Shown piece after piece: positions 9,243-16,345 of a stretch of DNA of 19,716 bases. The position numbers and the translations under genes were made by a program. The stretch comes from Desulfobacteraceae bacterium (GTDB lineage Bacteria > Desulfobacterota > Desulfobacteria > Desulfobacterales > Desulfobacteraceae): contig PIVQ01000064.1 in assembly GCA_003354055.1 (NCBI GenBank), forward strand, positions 1-19,716, written 5' to 3'. The stretch's first letter is position 1; each line of letters starts with the position of its first letter. Under the pieces are notes generated by a model. The model was not told where the DNA came from and searched no databases. It worked only from the letters and a program-made list of their open reading frames with translations.

Positions 9243-9278
9243 AAAAAACTAAAGGTGGTATAAACGCAATATACCACC
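9243..9278 (-). terminator. Attenuator-like hairpin upstream of rpmI
   Basis: On the minus strand a perfect 9-bp stem GGTGGTATA/TATACCACC with a 7-nt loop (9278-9254) is followed by TTTAGTTTTTTAG. This has the form of an intrinsic terminator yet lies inside the infC-rpmI operon, 40 nt before the rpmI start. A second small inverted repeat (ATACAT-N6-ATGTAT, 9279-9296) abuts it on the upstream side. Confidence 0.55.
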
Positions 9279-9307
9279 ATACATTAACTTATGTATCTAA
9301 ACAGCTA

Positions 9308-9406
9308 AGGATCGGCTCCAAAACTACTTGATCTTTTGTTTTCAAAATACCCAGTCTTTTAAGGGTTTTGGAAATAATTTAGATCAAGTTATTTTGTAAC
9401 GATTCC
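9308..9406. repeat. Palindromic interspersed repeat, copy A (99 bp)
   Basis: The ends match copy B at 16189-16328: about 50 nt on the left with one mismatch and about 29 nt on the right with one mismatch. The middle is shorter by 41 nt in this copy. The two ends are imperfect inverted repeats of each other (about 26 nt, best conserved over CAAAAnnACTTGATCT), so the whole can form a long hairpin. TAA flanks it on both sides. It contains no ORF. It resembles a non-coding MITE or bacterial palindromic intergenic repeat, here in the infC-rpmI spacer. Confidence 0.85.
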
Positions 9407-9447
9407 TAAACAATACTCCAAGGCCTTTTACAGACCCCGACCGAGGA

Positions 9448-9969
9448 TTACTTGGGACCGAGCATCATGGTAATGACCCGCCCTTCGAACTTGGGATGCT
9501 GTTCGACTACGGCAAATTCTTTTGTCATTTCCACAACTCTTTCCAAAACCGCATTGGCCTGCTCCCTGAGCATAAATTCACGCCCCCGGAAAACCAGTGT
9601 AACCTTCACCTTATCGTTATTGCTGATAAACTTTTGAATATGCTTGACCTTGGTTGCAAGATCACCGATATCGGTTTTCGGCCTGACCTTAATCTCTTTG
9701 ATCTGAGAGGTCTTCTGCTTTCTCTTGGCCTCCTGCTTTTTCTTGGTCTCCTCGTACTTAAACTTTCCATGATCCATTATTTTACAGACAGGAGGTTCGG
9801 CATCCGGAGACACCTCGACCAAATCAAGAGCCTCATTTCCGGCAACCCGCAATGCCTCTGCTATGGGCAAAATCCCTATCTGTCCGCCGTCAGAACCAAT
9901 CACCCGCACTTCACTGGCTCTGATTCCCTTATTCACCTTTGTCTGATCCTGCCTTCCTCGCTTAGCTAT
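9448..9969 (-). CDS. infC: Translation initiation factor IF-3, probable AUA start
   Basis: IF-3 binds the 30S subunit, prevents premature 50S joining and proofreads the start codon. The N-domain carries IRASEVRVIGSDGGQIGI; the hinge is Lys-rich (KYEETKKKQEAKRKQK); the C-domain has KEIKVRPKTD and KVKVTLVFRGREF, ending VITMMLGPK. A GTG at 9975 is in frame but abuts the GGAGGT Shine-Dalgarno sequence with no spacer. The ATA two codons later (9969) sits about 7 nt from GGAGG and is the better start, giving 173 residues beginning (M)AKRGRQDQ. Non-AUG starts that IF-3 discriminates against are established for infC (AUU in E. coli) as an autoregulatory device. First gene after the promoter at 10045-10073; thrS, often next to infC, is not here. 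Confidence 0.94.
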   Translation of the reverse strand: MAKRGRQDQTKVNKGIRASEVRVIGSDGGQIGILPIAEALRVAGNEALDLVEVSPDAEPPVCKIMDHGKFKYEETKKKQEAKRKQKTSQIKEIKVRPKTDIGDLATKVKHIQKFISNNDKVKVTLVFRGREFMLREQANAVLERVVEMTKEFAVVEQHPKFEGRVITMMLGPK

Positions 9970-10044
9970 TTTCACACCTCCGGCGTTAAGCCCTTAAAGT
10001 AATAGAATAAAAAATCATGTCAATATAACAAGCATAACCTTGGA

Positions 10045-10073
10045 ATTATAGCCATACAAGACAATAAATGCAA
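10045..10073 (-). promoter_or_regulatory. Promoter for the infC-rpmI-rplT-pheST operon
   Basis: On the minus strand TTGCAT (10073-10068), a 17-nt spacer and a perfect TATAAT (10050-10045). The predicted start near 10038 gives a leader of about 70 nt before the infC initiation codon. It lies between the deaminase stop codon and infC. Confidence 0.7.
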
Positions 10074-10086
10074 GTAAAATTTGATC

Positions 10087-10608
10087 TTATCCTGTATTTT
10101 GTCTCTGACCCAGAGTATATGCTTCCAACAGACTCCCCTTCCAGTATAAGTTAGCCTCTTTATTAAAGAAATTATAAAAAAGATCAAGACTTTTTTCACG
10201 CAGCACATGGGAGATTACCGTAATCTCAGTATCACGGTAAAGGGGAGACAATGATTTTAAGTCGCAGCAGGTACCGCCGCCCATGGCATCTTCATAGGCA
10301 TACACAATGGTCTTTATGCCTGAAAGAATTATGGCGGCAAAACACATGAGACACGGCTCCATGGTACAAAACAATACAGACCTTTCCGGCTTAAACTCTC
10401 CTTCATACGCCTCAAGAGCCTTGAGCGCCCTTATCTCAGCATGATCAATCTCGCTGAAAAAAGACAGATCACCTGATGTCCCTGCCCTGGCCCCCGAAGC
10501 AATGATTTTATCGTCCTGAACAATAACACACCCGACCGGAAACTGACCTGCATCATAGGCCGACGCTGCCTGCCCCAATGCTTTTTTCATAAACGCTTCG
10601 TAATTCAA
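10087..10608 (-). CDS. TadA-like nucleoside/tRNA adenosine deaminase (TTG start)
   Basis: Zinc-dependent deaminase of the cytidine/deoxycytidylate superfamily, 173 residues. Visible are FPVGCVIV (23-30), the catalytic HAE at 56-58, and PCLMC at 85-89 followed by FAAIILSGIKTIVYAYED. Its layout follows TadA, which makes inosine at the wobble position of tRNA-Arg, but the C-terminus (YWKGSLLEAYTLGQ) is longer than in E. coli TadA. It may belong to a side branch acting on free nucleosides or bases. Start is TTG at 10608: GGGGG lies a few nt upstream and the N-terminus NYEAFMKKAL aligns with TadA, whereas the first ATG (10590) would cut into helix 1. Its stop lies just upstream of the infC promoter. 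Confidence 0.82.
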   Translation of the reverse strand: MNYEAFMKKALGQAASAYDAGQFPVGCVIVQDDKIIASGARAGTSGDLSFFSEIDHAEIRALKALEAYEGEFKPERSVLFCTMEPCLMCFAAIILSGIKTIVYAYEDAMGGGTCCDLKSLSPLYRDTEITVISHVLREKSLDLFYNFFNKEANLYWKGSLLEAYTLGQRQNTG

Positions 10609-10687
10609 ATCCGCCCCCTTATATAAATACTACAGCTTCGGACAGCCCTTTGCCATTCTTTAGGGATGACAGGAATATCCATAACAC

Positions 10688-10715
10688 TTGCTTTTTTCAT
10701 TAAATCCTGTATTTT
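10688..10715 (+). promoter_or_regulatory. Possible promoter for dgt-ykgJ
   Basis: TTGCTT (10688-10693), a 16-nt spacer and TATTTT (10710-10715), about 34 nt before the dgt start in the divergent spacer. The match is moderate and the surroundings are A+T-rich, so it may be chance. Confidence 0.3.
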
Positions 10716-10748
10716 ATTGATTCTTGATAAATATTCAATGATGATTTT

Positions 10749-11834
10749 ATGAGAACAACAGAAAAATCAGAAAAAGACCTGTGCATCAGGGAAATTTTTC
10801 AGCAAAGAGAACAAACTTTTCTCTCTGCCCACGGTACCCCCAGCACCCATGCCGCCCGCCGGCATCCCGAACCCGACACCTGTAATATCCGCACCCCTTT
10901 TCAGCTGGACCGAGACAGAATTGTATATTCAAATGCCTTCAGACGCTTAAAGTACAAAACCCAGGTTTTTTTATCTCCTCTGGGCGATCATTACCGAACC
11001 CGACTCACCCACACTCTGGAGGTATCGGAAACAGCAAGAAATATTGCCAGAGCCATGCGGCTTAACGAAGACCTTGCCGAAGCCATTGCTTTGGGGCACG
11101 ATCTTGGACATACGCCTTTTGGCCACGGTGGTGAAACCGCCCTCATTCAGGTCCACTCCTCCCATTTTTCCCACTCTGACCAAAGTCTTCGGGTGGTGGA
11201 CACATTGGAAAACAAGGGAAAAGGCCTGAACCTGACCAAAATGGTAAGAGACGGCATCCTCAAACATTCAAAAGGATTCGGCAACATCATTCCTGCGACA
11301 CCCGGAGAGACAGCCGTGACCATTGAAGGCCGAATCGTCCGTATAGCCGACATCATAGCTTACCTAAACCACGACCTGGACGACGCCCTCAGAGGAAAGG
11401 TCATCTCCATGGATGACGTACCTGCGATCTGCATCAGCAAGCTGGGTAAAACCCATTCCATGCGGGCGTCAACCATGATGGAGCAATTGGTTTACAACAG
11501 TGGCCCGAAAGATGGGAAATTCATTCTGAACATGGGAGAGGACACCTTCCAGGCCATGACCGTCCTCAGAAATTTCCTCTATGAAAAAGTATACAGGTCC
11601 CCTGCAGTCCATGATGAATTCATAAAAGCCAAAAAAGTCATTACCGGTCTTTACAACTATTTTATGGACCACCCGGACGCCATGCAAACAGAGCTGGAAA
11701 AAATGGAAATGGCCCCCTGGGATTCAGGCAAAAACACCCTGAAGCGGTCAGTCTGCGATGTCATTGCCAGCATGACTGACCGGTACGCTTTAAAACTCTA
11801 CGCCCAGCTTTTTTTCCCGAACCCCATGGTATAA
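10749..11834 (+). CDS. dgt: Deoxyguanosinetriphosphate triphosphohydrolase-like protein (HD domain)
   Basis: dNTP triphosphohydrolases split dNTPs into deoxynucleoside and triphosphate and help control nucleotide pools. The 361 residues fit the shorter, type 2-like dGTPases. The N-terminal block FQLDRDRIVYSNAFRRLKYKTQVF (51-74) is followed by the metal-binding HD motif: H88 in RLTHTLEV, H117-D118 in ALGHDLGHTPFGHGGE, and D201 in VRIADIIAY. All expected ligands are present. No good ribosome site precedes the ATG at 10749, so start certainty is moderate. The next gene begins 4 nt after the stop, suggesting an operon. Substrate preference cannot be read from the sequence. Confidence 0.93.
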   Translation: MRTTEKSEKDLCIREIFQQREQTFLSAHGTPSTHAARRHPEPDTCNIRTPFQLDRDRIVYSNAFRRLKYKTQVFLSPLGDHYRTRLTHTLEVSETARNIARAMRLNEDLAEAIALGHDLGHTPFGHGGETALIQVHSSHFSHSDQSLRVVDTLENKGKGLNLTKMVRDGILKHSKGFGNIIPATPGETAVTIEGRIVRIADIIAYLNHDLDDALRGKVISMDDVPAICISKLGKTHSMRASTMMEQLVYNSGPKDGKFILNMGEDTFQAMTVLRNFLYEKVYRSPAVHDEFIKAKKVITGLYNYFMDHPDAMQTELEKMEMAPWDSGKNTLKRSVCDVIASMTDRYALKLYAQLFFPNPMV

Positions 11835-11838
11835 AAAT

Positions 11839-12405
11839 ATGACTACCCCCCTTAAACACTTTCAACAATTGTCAGACGTATTTCAGGCCATGGACAAGGC
11901 CTGGGATGAAATTGCAGCCCAATACCAATTCCAGTGCAACGGATGTAAAGACAATTGCTGCCAATCGTTATTCTTCCACCACACCCATGTAGAGAGGGCC
12001 TATCTGATTCACGGATTTGGCCGACTGGACCCGGCCGAAAAAAAAGAGATTCTTGATAAGGCCCACGCCTATTGCGACGCCACCTTTGATTCAGAAACAG
12101 AGGCAGCCTCAAAAAAAATCCCGTGCCCCCTGCTTCTTGAAGGCCGTTGCCGCCTCTACCAGCACCGCCCCATGATCTGCCGGATGCACGGACTACCCCA
12201 TGAGCTCCACAAACCCGGATTTCCAGTGATTAAAGGCCCGGGATGTGATGCAGGCCAATTTGATGAAAAAGACTATATCCCCTTTGACCGCACCCCCTTT
12301 TACCGTGAAATGGCGGGGGTGGAAATGGGATTTCGGACCGCATTCGGAAAATCAGGCAAGGTCAGGGAAACCATTGCCCAGATCCTGGTGAGCCACAATC
12401 CTTAA
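11839..12405 (+). CDS. YkgJ-family cysteine-cluster protein
   Basis: 188 residues with a Cys pattern typical of the YkgJ (CxxCxxxCC) family: Cys33, 36, 40 and 41 (CNGCKDNCC), then Cys96, Cys104 and Cys114 in IPCPLLLEGRCRLYQHRPMICRMHG, with Cys136 further on. Such proteins are thought to bind zinc or an iron-sulfur cluster; their function is not established. No signal peptide or membrane segment is seen, so it is probably cytoplasmic. The ATG lies 4 nt after the dgt stop and has no clear ribosome site of its own, which points to coupled translation. It converges with the SpoIIE phosphatase gene, and no obvious terminator separates them. Confidence 0.85.
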   Translation: MTTPLKHFQQLSDVFQAMDKAWDEIAAQYQFQCNGCKDNCCQSLFFHHTHVERAYLIHGFGRLDPAEKKEILDKAHAYCDATFDSETEAASKKIPCPLLLEGRCRLYQHRPMICRMHGLPHELHKPGFPVIKGPGCDAGQFDEKDYIPFDRTPFYREMAGVEMGFRTAFGKSGKVRETIAQILVSHNP

Positions 12406-12437
12406 CAAGCTTAATACCTATTGCGGGCAACCATACC

Positions 12438-13784
12438 TTAATCGGATCCGATTCGATGAATACAGGCAAGGGTGAGATCATCACTTGGACCCCGACCCTC
12501 TGAAAACCGATCCACAGCCCCTACGACTTCATTGACCAGCCCGTCCGGGTCTGGCTCCCTCTTTGACATACATCTCCCTTGAATATCCCGACACAGCCGG
12601 TCCATTCCATAGATCTCCCCAGCCTTGTTTCTTGCCTCCAGCACCCCGTCCGTGCACAAAAGTACACATGCATTTTCACGAAGAATAAAATTTTCCTGGC
12701 CATAGGCCGCATCCGGCAAAATACCCAGGGGAGGCCCTTTAAATCCATTATCCGGTAGAGATGTTACCGCGCCGCCATCCATGCTGACAGGCGGTATATG
12801 CCCGGCATTGGCAAAGAGTACAATCCCTGTAGCCAAATCCACCACCATATAAATAAGGGTAACGAACATCCCCTGCTTTGCCCGCTTGCAAAGCACCCGG
12901 TTCAACTTGGACATAAGCCGGCCCGGTTCAATAAATATGGGGGCGTAATGCTGGAGTTCACTGCTGAGCCGGGCCATAAATAAAGAGGCGGCTATGCCTT
13001 TTCCGGACACATCTCCCAAAGCAATTCCCAGTTTGTTTCCGGGCAGCGTGTAAAAATAATAAAAATCCCCGCCCACAGCCTGGGCCGGCTGGTTCACGGC
13101 AGAGAATGCATACCCGTCCACATTTGGCATCCTGGCCGGTAAAAAACTTTCCTGAACCTGCCGCGCAAGTGTCAAATCACGGTCCAGAGCTTTCCTGCGA
13201 AGACGGTTCAACTCCTCAAGCCGGACATAAATCTGCGCACCTTCAATAGCCAAGGCCATGTGATCGGCTGTAGTCTGTACCGTTTCCACAGACTCCTGAT
13301 TAAAAAAACGGGGTTTCGAATGCATCAGGGTCAGAATGCCGAACAGGGCTTCATGTTTTACAATTGGAACAGATAGGGCGGATCTTACCTGGTAAGGCTC
13401 TTCAGGCAGGGAAATCCAGCGGTCATCCTCCAGAGTATCTGTGACAAGACCTACTTTCTGATTGGCCCGGACCCATCCGGCAAGCCCATGGCCCAGCACC
13501 TTACCGACCAGGGAAGATTTGACATCCGGCGCCACTTCCCCCCGGGTTAAGAGGCTGTCCGAAACCACACCTGCGTTATCCAGCAGAAAAAGACTGCCGG
13601 TCTCAGCCCCTGACAGCCGGGCGGTGATATCCAGTGTCGTTTCCATGGTGTGCCTGAGTACCTTTCGTTCAGATGCAGATCCCACCATTTTCAAAAGGCT
13701 TTCAAATAACAGCCCCTGCTCAAGGCATGCCCGATTCTCTCTGTGTAAACGTTTATTTTCTTGTTCGAGTCCTTCTATTTCCAT
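12438..13784 (-). CDS. GAF-domain PP2C/SpoIIE (RsbU-like) serine/threonine phosphatase
   Basis: Predicted signalling phosphatase of the kind that dephosphorylates anti-anti-sigma (STAS) partners. Numbered from the ATG at 13784 (448 residues): a short coiled coil (IEGLEQENKRLHREN), a GAF sensor domain (about 35-180), a linker helix, and a SpoIIE-type PP2C domain (about 205-445). Metal-site acidic residues are present in VGGDFYYF (D240), LGDVSGKG (D258), CTDGVLEA (D379) and PSDDLTL (D435/436), so it should be active. An in-frame TTG at 13832 would add 16 residues, but the ATG has the better upstream AGGA. No membrane segment is seen, so it is probably cytosolic. No STAS, anti-sigma or response-regulator partner lies nearby, so the target is unknown. 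Confidence 0.9.
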   Translation of the reverse strand: MEIEGLEQENKRLHRENRACLEQGLLFESLLKMVGSASERKVLRHTMETTLDITARLSGAETGSLFLLDNAGVVSDSLLTRGEVAPDVKSSLVGKVLGHGLAGWVRANQKVGLVTDTLEDDRWISLPEEPYQVRSALSVPIVKHEALFGILTLMHSKPRFFNQESVETVQTTADHMALAIEGAQIYVRLEELNRLRRKALDRDLTLARQVQESFLPARMPNVDGYAFSAVNQPAQAVGGDFYYFYTLPGNKLGIALGDVSGKGIAASLFMARLSSELQHYAPIFIEPGRLMSKLNRVLCKRAKQGMFVTLIYMVVDLATGIVLFANAGHIPPVSMDGGAVTSLPDNGFKGPPLGILPDAAYGQENFILRENACVLLCTDGVLEARNKAGEIYGMDRLCRDIQGRCMSKREPDPDGLVNEVVGAVDRFSEGRGPSDDLTLACIHRIGSD

Positions 13785-13859
13785 AACCTTATATCCTGTA
13801 TCTGACCTGCCAGCTTCAATTGCTTTAAGCAATCTACCATTGACAGCATCAGTACAATC

Positions 13860-13888
13860 ATTTTATTTTATGAGTGGACAAATAGCAA
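13860..13888 (-). promoter_or_regulatory. Possible promoter for the SpoIIE phosphatase gene
   Basis: On the minus strand TTGCTA (13888-13883), a 17-nt spacer and TAAAAT (13865-13860). Transcription would start near 13853, upstream of both candidate start codons. Confidence 0.45.
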
Positions 13889-13940
13889 TTCCAGCACCCG
13901 CTCTTTTTTTCAGGCTAACCTCATTTTTGTATAAAAAGAA

Positions 13941-13967
13941 TTGCCATTAAACCCTTTTTTCTATAGA
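13941..13967 (+). promoter_or_regulatory. Possible promoter for pta
   Basis: TTGCCA (13941-13946), a short 15-nt spacer and TATAGA (13962-13967), about 90 nt before the pta start. The hexamers are reasonable but the spacer is short, so confidence is low. Confidence 0.3.
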
Positions 13968-14058
13968 CTCCACCGGTTTGCGTTTATGCAGACCTTTAAA
14001 TAAAAAATGTGTAGCACAATTACTTTAAGCCTCTATTCGTATATTAGGAGGAAAACCA

Positions 14059-16188
14059 ATGTCAAACGGTTTATATATCACTGCCACCGAGGCCGGCTCG
14101 GGAAAATCCGCCATTGCCCTGGGGGTAATGGAAATGTTGTTCAGGAAACTGGACTGTGTAGGGTTTTTCAGACCCATTATCCGCCAGGACCCGAAAGATG
14201 TATGGGATTCGGATATCGAACTTATGTCCAGTCAGTTCAACCTTGACCGGCCCTATGAAAAAATGTACGGCATAACCCAGGCAGAGGCAGACCGGCTCTT
14301 CACAATTGGGAAAAAAGACGAGGCGCTGGAACGCATCATTGAAAAATACAAAGAGGCCCAGCAGGAATGCGACTTCATCCTCTGCGAGGGAACGGATTTT
14401 GTCTCTTCCACAGCCGGGGTAGAATTCGACATCAATGCCACGATCATTAAAAATCTCTCCTGCCCGGTGCTTCTGGTGGCAGATGCCTTTGAAAAATCCA
14501 TGAAAGAGGTTTCACTGCTCACCAGCCTTACCCTGGAATCCCTTGTGGGGAAAGGCTGCGACGTCATCGGGACCATCATTAACCGGACCTCCCCCGATGA
14601 CCGGGACAAGATCATTGATCATTTTCATGAAACAGGGCTTTTCAAAAAACAGCTGGTATATGCCGTACCTGAAGAAGAAGTCCTTGCCAAACCAACCTTG
14701 AGCGAGGTGGCCGATGCCCTTGATGCCAAGGTACTCTGCGGACATAAGCAGCTCTACCGCCATGCCAGGCGGTTTACCGTTGCTGCCATGCAGTTGAGAA
14801 ACCTCTTAACCCGCATCACCCACGGCACCCTGATCATCACCTCAGGAGACAGGGCTGATGTAATCGTAGCCTGCATGGCCACACTCTCATCCACCTCCAT
14901 TGAAAATATTTCCGGTATCATCCTCACCGGCGGCCTTACCCCTGAAAAACCGGTATGGGACCTGATCAAGGGATTTTCCGGCATGGTCCCCCTGCTGAGT
15001 GTGAAAGAAGACACCTTTCATACTGCTGTCCAAGTTGAAAAACTGAGGGCGGACATCTCCCCCTATGATGAGCGTAAAATCACCCGGGCCCTGGCTCTGT
15101 TTGAACAGCATATAGATATAGACAGACTGGTGGATAAGGTCATCACCACGGACTCCACCATTGTCACCCCCAAAATGTTTGAGTACGACCTGATCAGAAA
15201 AGCCAGAACCTTTAAAAAACGGATTGTCCTGCCTGAAGGAACGGAAGACAGGGTACTTCGGGCGGTTGAAACTCTGCTCCGCCGGGAGATTGTGGACATC
15301 ACCCTGCTTGGTGATGAAAAGAAGATCCAGAATAAAATCGGCAAGCTGGGATTACGTATGGGAGAGTTTGAAATCATTGATCCTTTGCGCTCCACCCATC
15401 TGGAAAACTTTGCCAATGAGTATTACAACTTGAGAAAACACAAAGGCCTGACCCTTGAAAATGCCAGAGACCGCATCTGCGACGTTAATTATTTCGGCAC
15501 GATGATGGTACACCTGGGTCTTGTTGACGGCATGGTATCCGGTTCGGCCCACAGTACGGCCGCCACCATCAAGCCCTCGTTTGAAATTATTAAGGCCAAA
15601 CACCGGACCACACCGATATCCAGTGTCTTTTTCATGTGTCTCTGGGACAGAGTATTGGCCTATGGCGACTGCGCCATCAACCCGGACCCCGATGCAAGGG
15701 AACTTGCTGAAATAGCCATCACTTCGGCGGAAACTGCAAAGATGTTCGGCATTGAACCCAGGATTGCCATGCTGTCCTACTCTACAGGAACTTCAGGCAA
15801 GGGAAAAGATGTGGATAAGGTCAGGGAGGCCACTGCCCTGGTCAGAAAAAAACGGCCGGACATCCTCATTGAAGGCCCCATCCAATATGATGCTGCCGTA
15901 GAACCCAACGTAGCCAGAACCAAGCTGCCGGACTCACCCGTGGCAGGCAAGGCAACCGTATTTATCTTCCCGGACCTTAACACGGGTAACAATACCTACA
16001 AAGCCGTGCAGAGGTCGTCCGGTGCCATGGCCATCGGCCCCGCCCTCCAGGGCCTGAACAAACCGATCAATGACCTGAGCCGCGGATGCCTTGTGGCAGA
16101 CATCATCAACACCGTTGCCATTACCGCCATCCAGGCTGCTCAAAAAGACTGGCTCAACCAGCCCAAACCGTTGAAAATTATAAAGTAA
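14059..16188 (+). CDS. pta: Phosphate acetyltransferase, long form with P-loop and DRTGG domains
   Basis: Interconverts acetyl-CoA plus phosphate with acetyl phosphate plus CoA. The 709 residues match long-form Pta (E. coli 714). The N-terminal P-loop/BioD-like domain carries TEAGSGKS (10-17); a DRTGG-type regulatory domain spans about 220-335; the catalytic PTA_PTB domain (about 375-705) contains RIVLPEGTEDRVLRAVE, GLVDGMVSGSAHSTAATIKP and LNTGNNTYKAVQRSSGA. An AGGAGG ribosome site at 14046-14051 precedes the ATG. No acetate kinase gene is adjacent in the visible sequence, so pta stands alone here. The palindromic repeat copy B begins right after its TAA stop. Divergent from the SpoIIE phosphatase gene. 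Confidence 0.97.
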   Translation: MSNGLYITATEAGSGKSAIALGVMEMLFRKLDCVGFFRPIIRQDPKDVWDSDIELMSSQFNLDRPYEKMYGITQAEADRLFTIGKKDEALERIIEKYKEAQQECDFILCEGTDFVSSTAGVEFDINATIIKNLSCPVLLVADAFEKSMKEVSLLTSLTLESLVGKGCDVIGTIINRTSPDDRDKIIDHFHETGLFKKQLVYAVPEEEVLAKPTLSEVADALDAKVLCGHKQLYRHARRFTVAAMQLRNLLTRITHGTLIITSGDRADVIVACMATLSSTSIENISGIILTGGLTPEKPVWDLIKGFSGMVPLLSVKEDTFHTAVQVEKLRADISPYDERKITRALALFEQHIDIDRLVDKVITTDSTIVTPKMFEYDLIRKARTFKKRIVLPEGTEDRVLRAVETLLRREIVDITLLGDEKKIQNKIGKLGLRMGEFEIIDPLRSTHLENFANEYYNLRKHKGLTLENARDRICDVNYFGTMMVHLGLVDGMVSGSAHSTAATIKPSFEIIKAKHRTTPISSVFFMCLWDRVLAYGDCAINPDPDARELAEIAITSAETAKMFGIEPRIAMLSYSTGTSGKGKDVDKVREATALVRKKRPDILIEGPIQYDAAVEPNVARTKLPDSPVAGKATVFIFPDLNTGNNTYKAVQRSSGAMAIGPALQGLNKPINDLSRGCLVADIINTVAITAIQAAQKDWLNQPKPLKIIK

Positions 16189-16328
16189 GGATCGGCTCCA
16201 AAATTACTTGATCTTTTGTTTTCAAAATACCCAGTTGGGGTCTTTTGTAAAAATACCCATTTAAGGGGTTTTGGGAACAAGTTTCTGCCCTTCAGGGTAT
16301 TTAGATCAAGTAATTTTGTAACGATTCC
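16189..16328. repeat. Palindromic interspersed repeat, copy B (140 bp)
   Basis: Same family as copy A at 9308-9406. The ends pair perfectly over 16 bp: CAAAATTACTTGATCT near the left end, its complement near the right. A further AAATACCC/GGGTATTT pairing lies inside, offset by a 10-nt bulge. The middle is 41 nt longer than in copy A. It starts at the base after the pta stop codon and lies between convergent pta and the Acg-type gene, so its transcript could act as a bidirectional terminator or mRNA 3' end. Confidence 0.85.
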
Positions 16329-16345
16329 CAATACCCTGGGAAATA

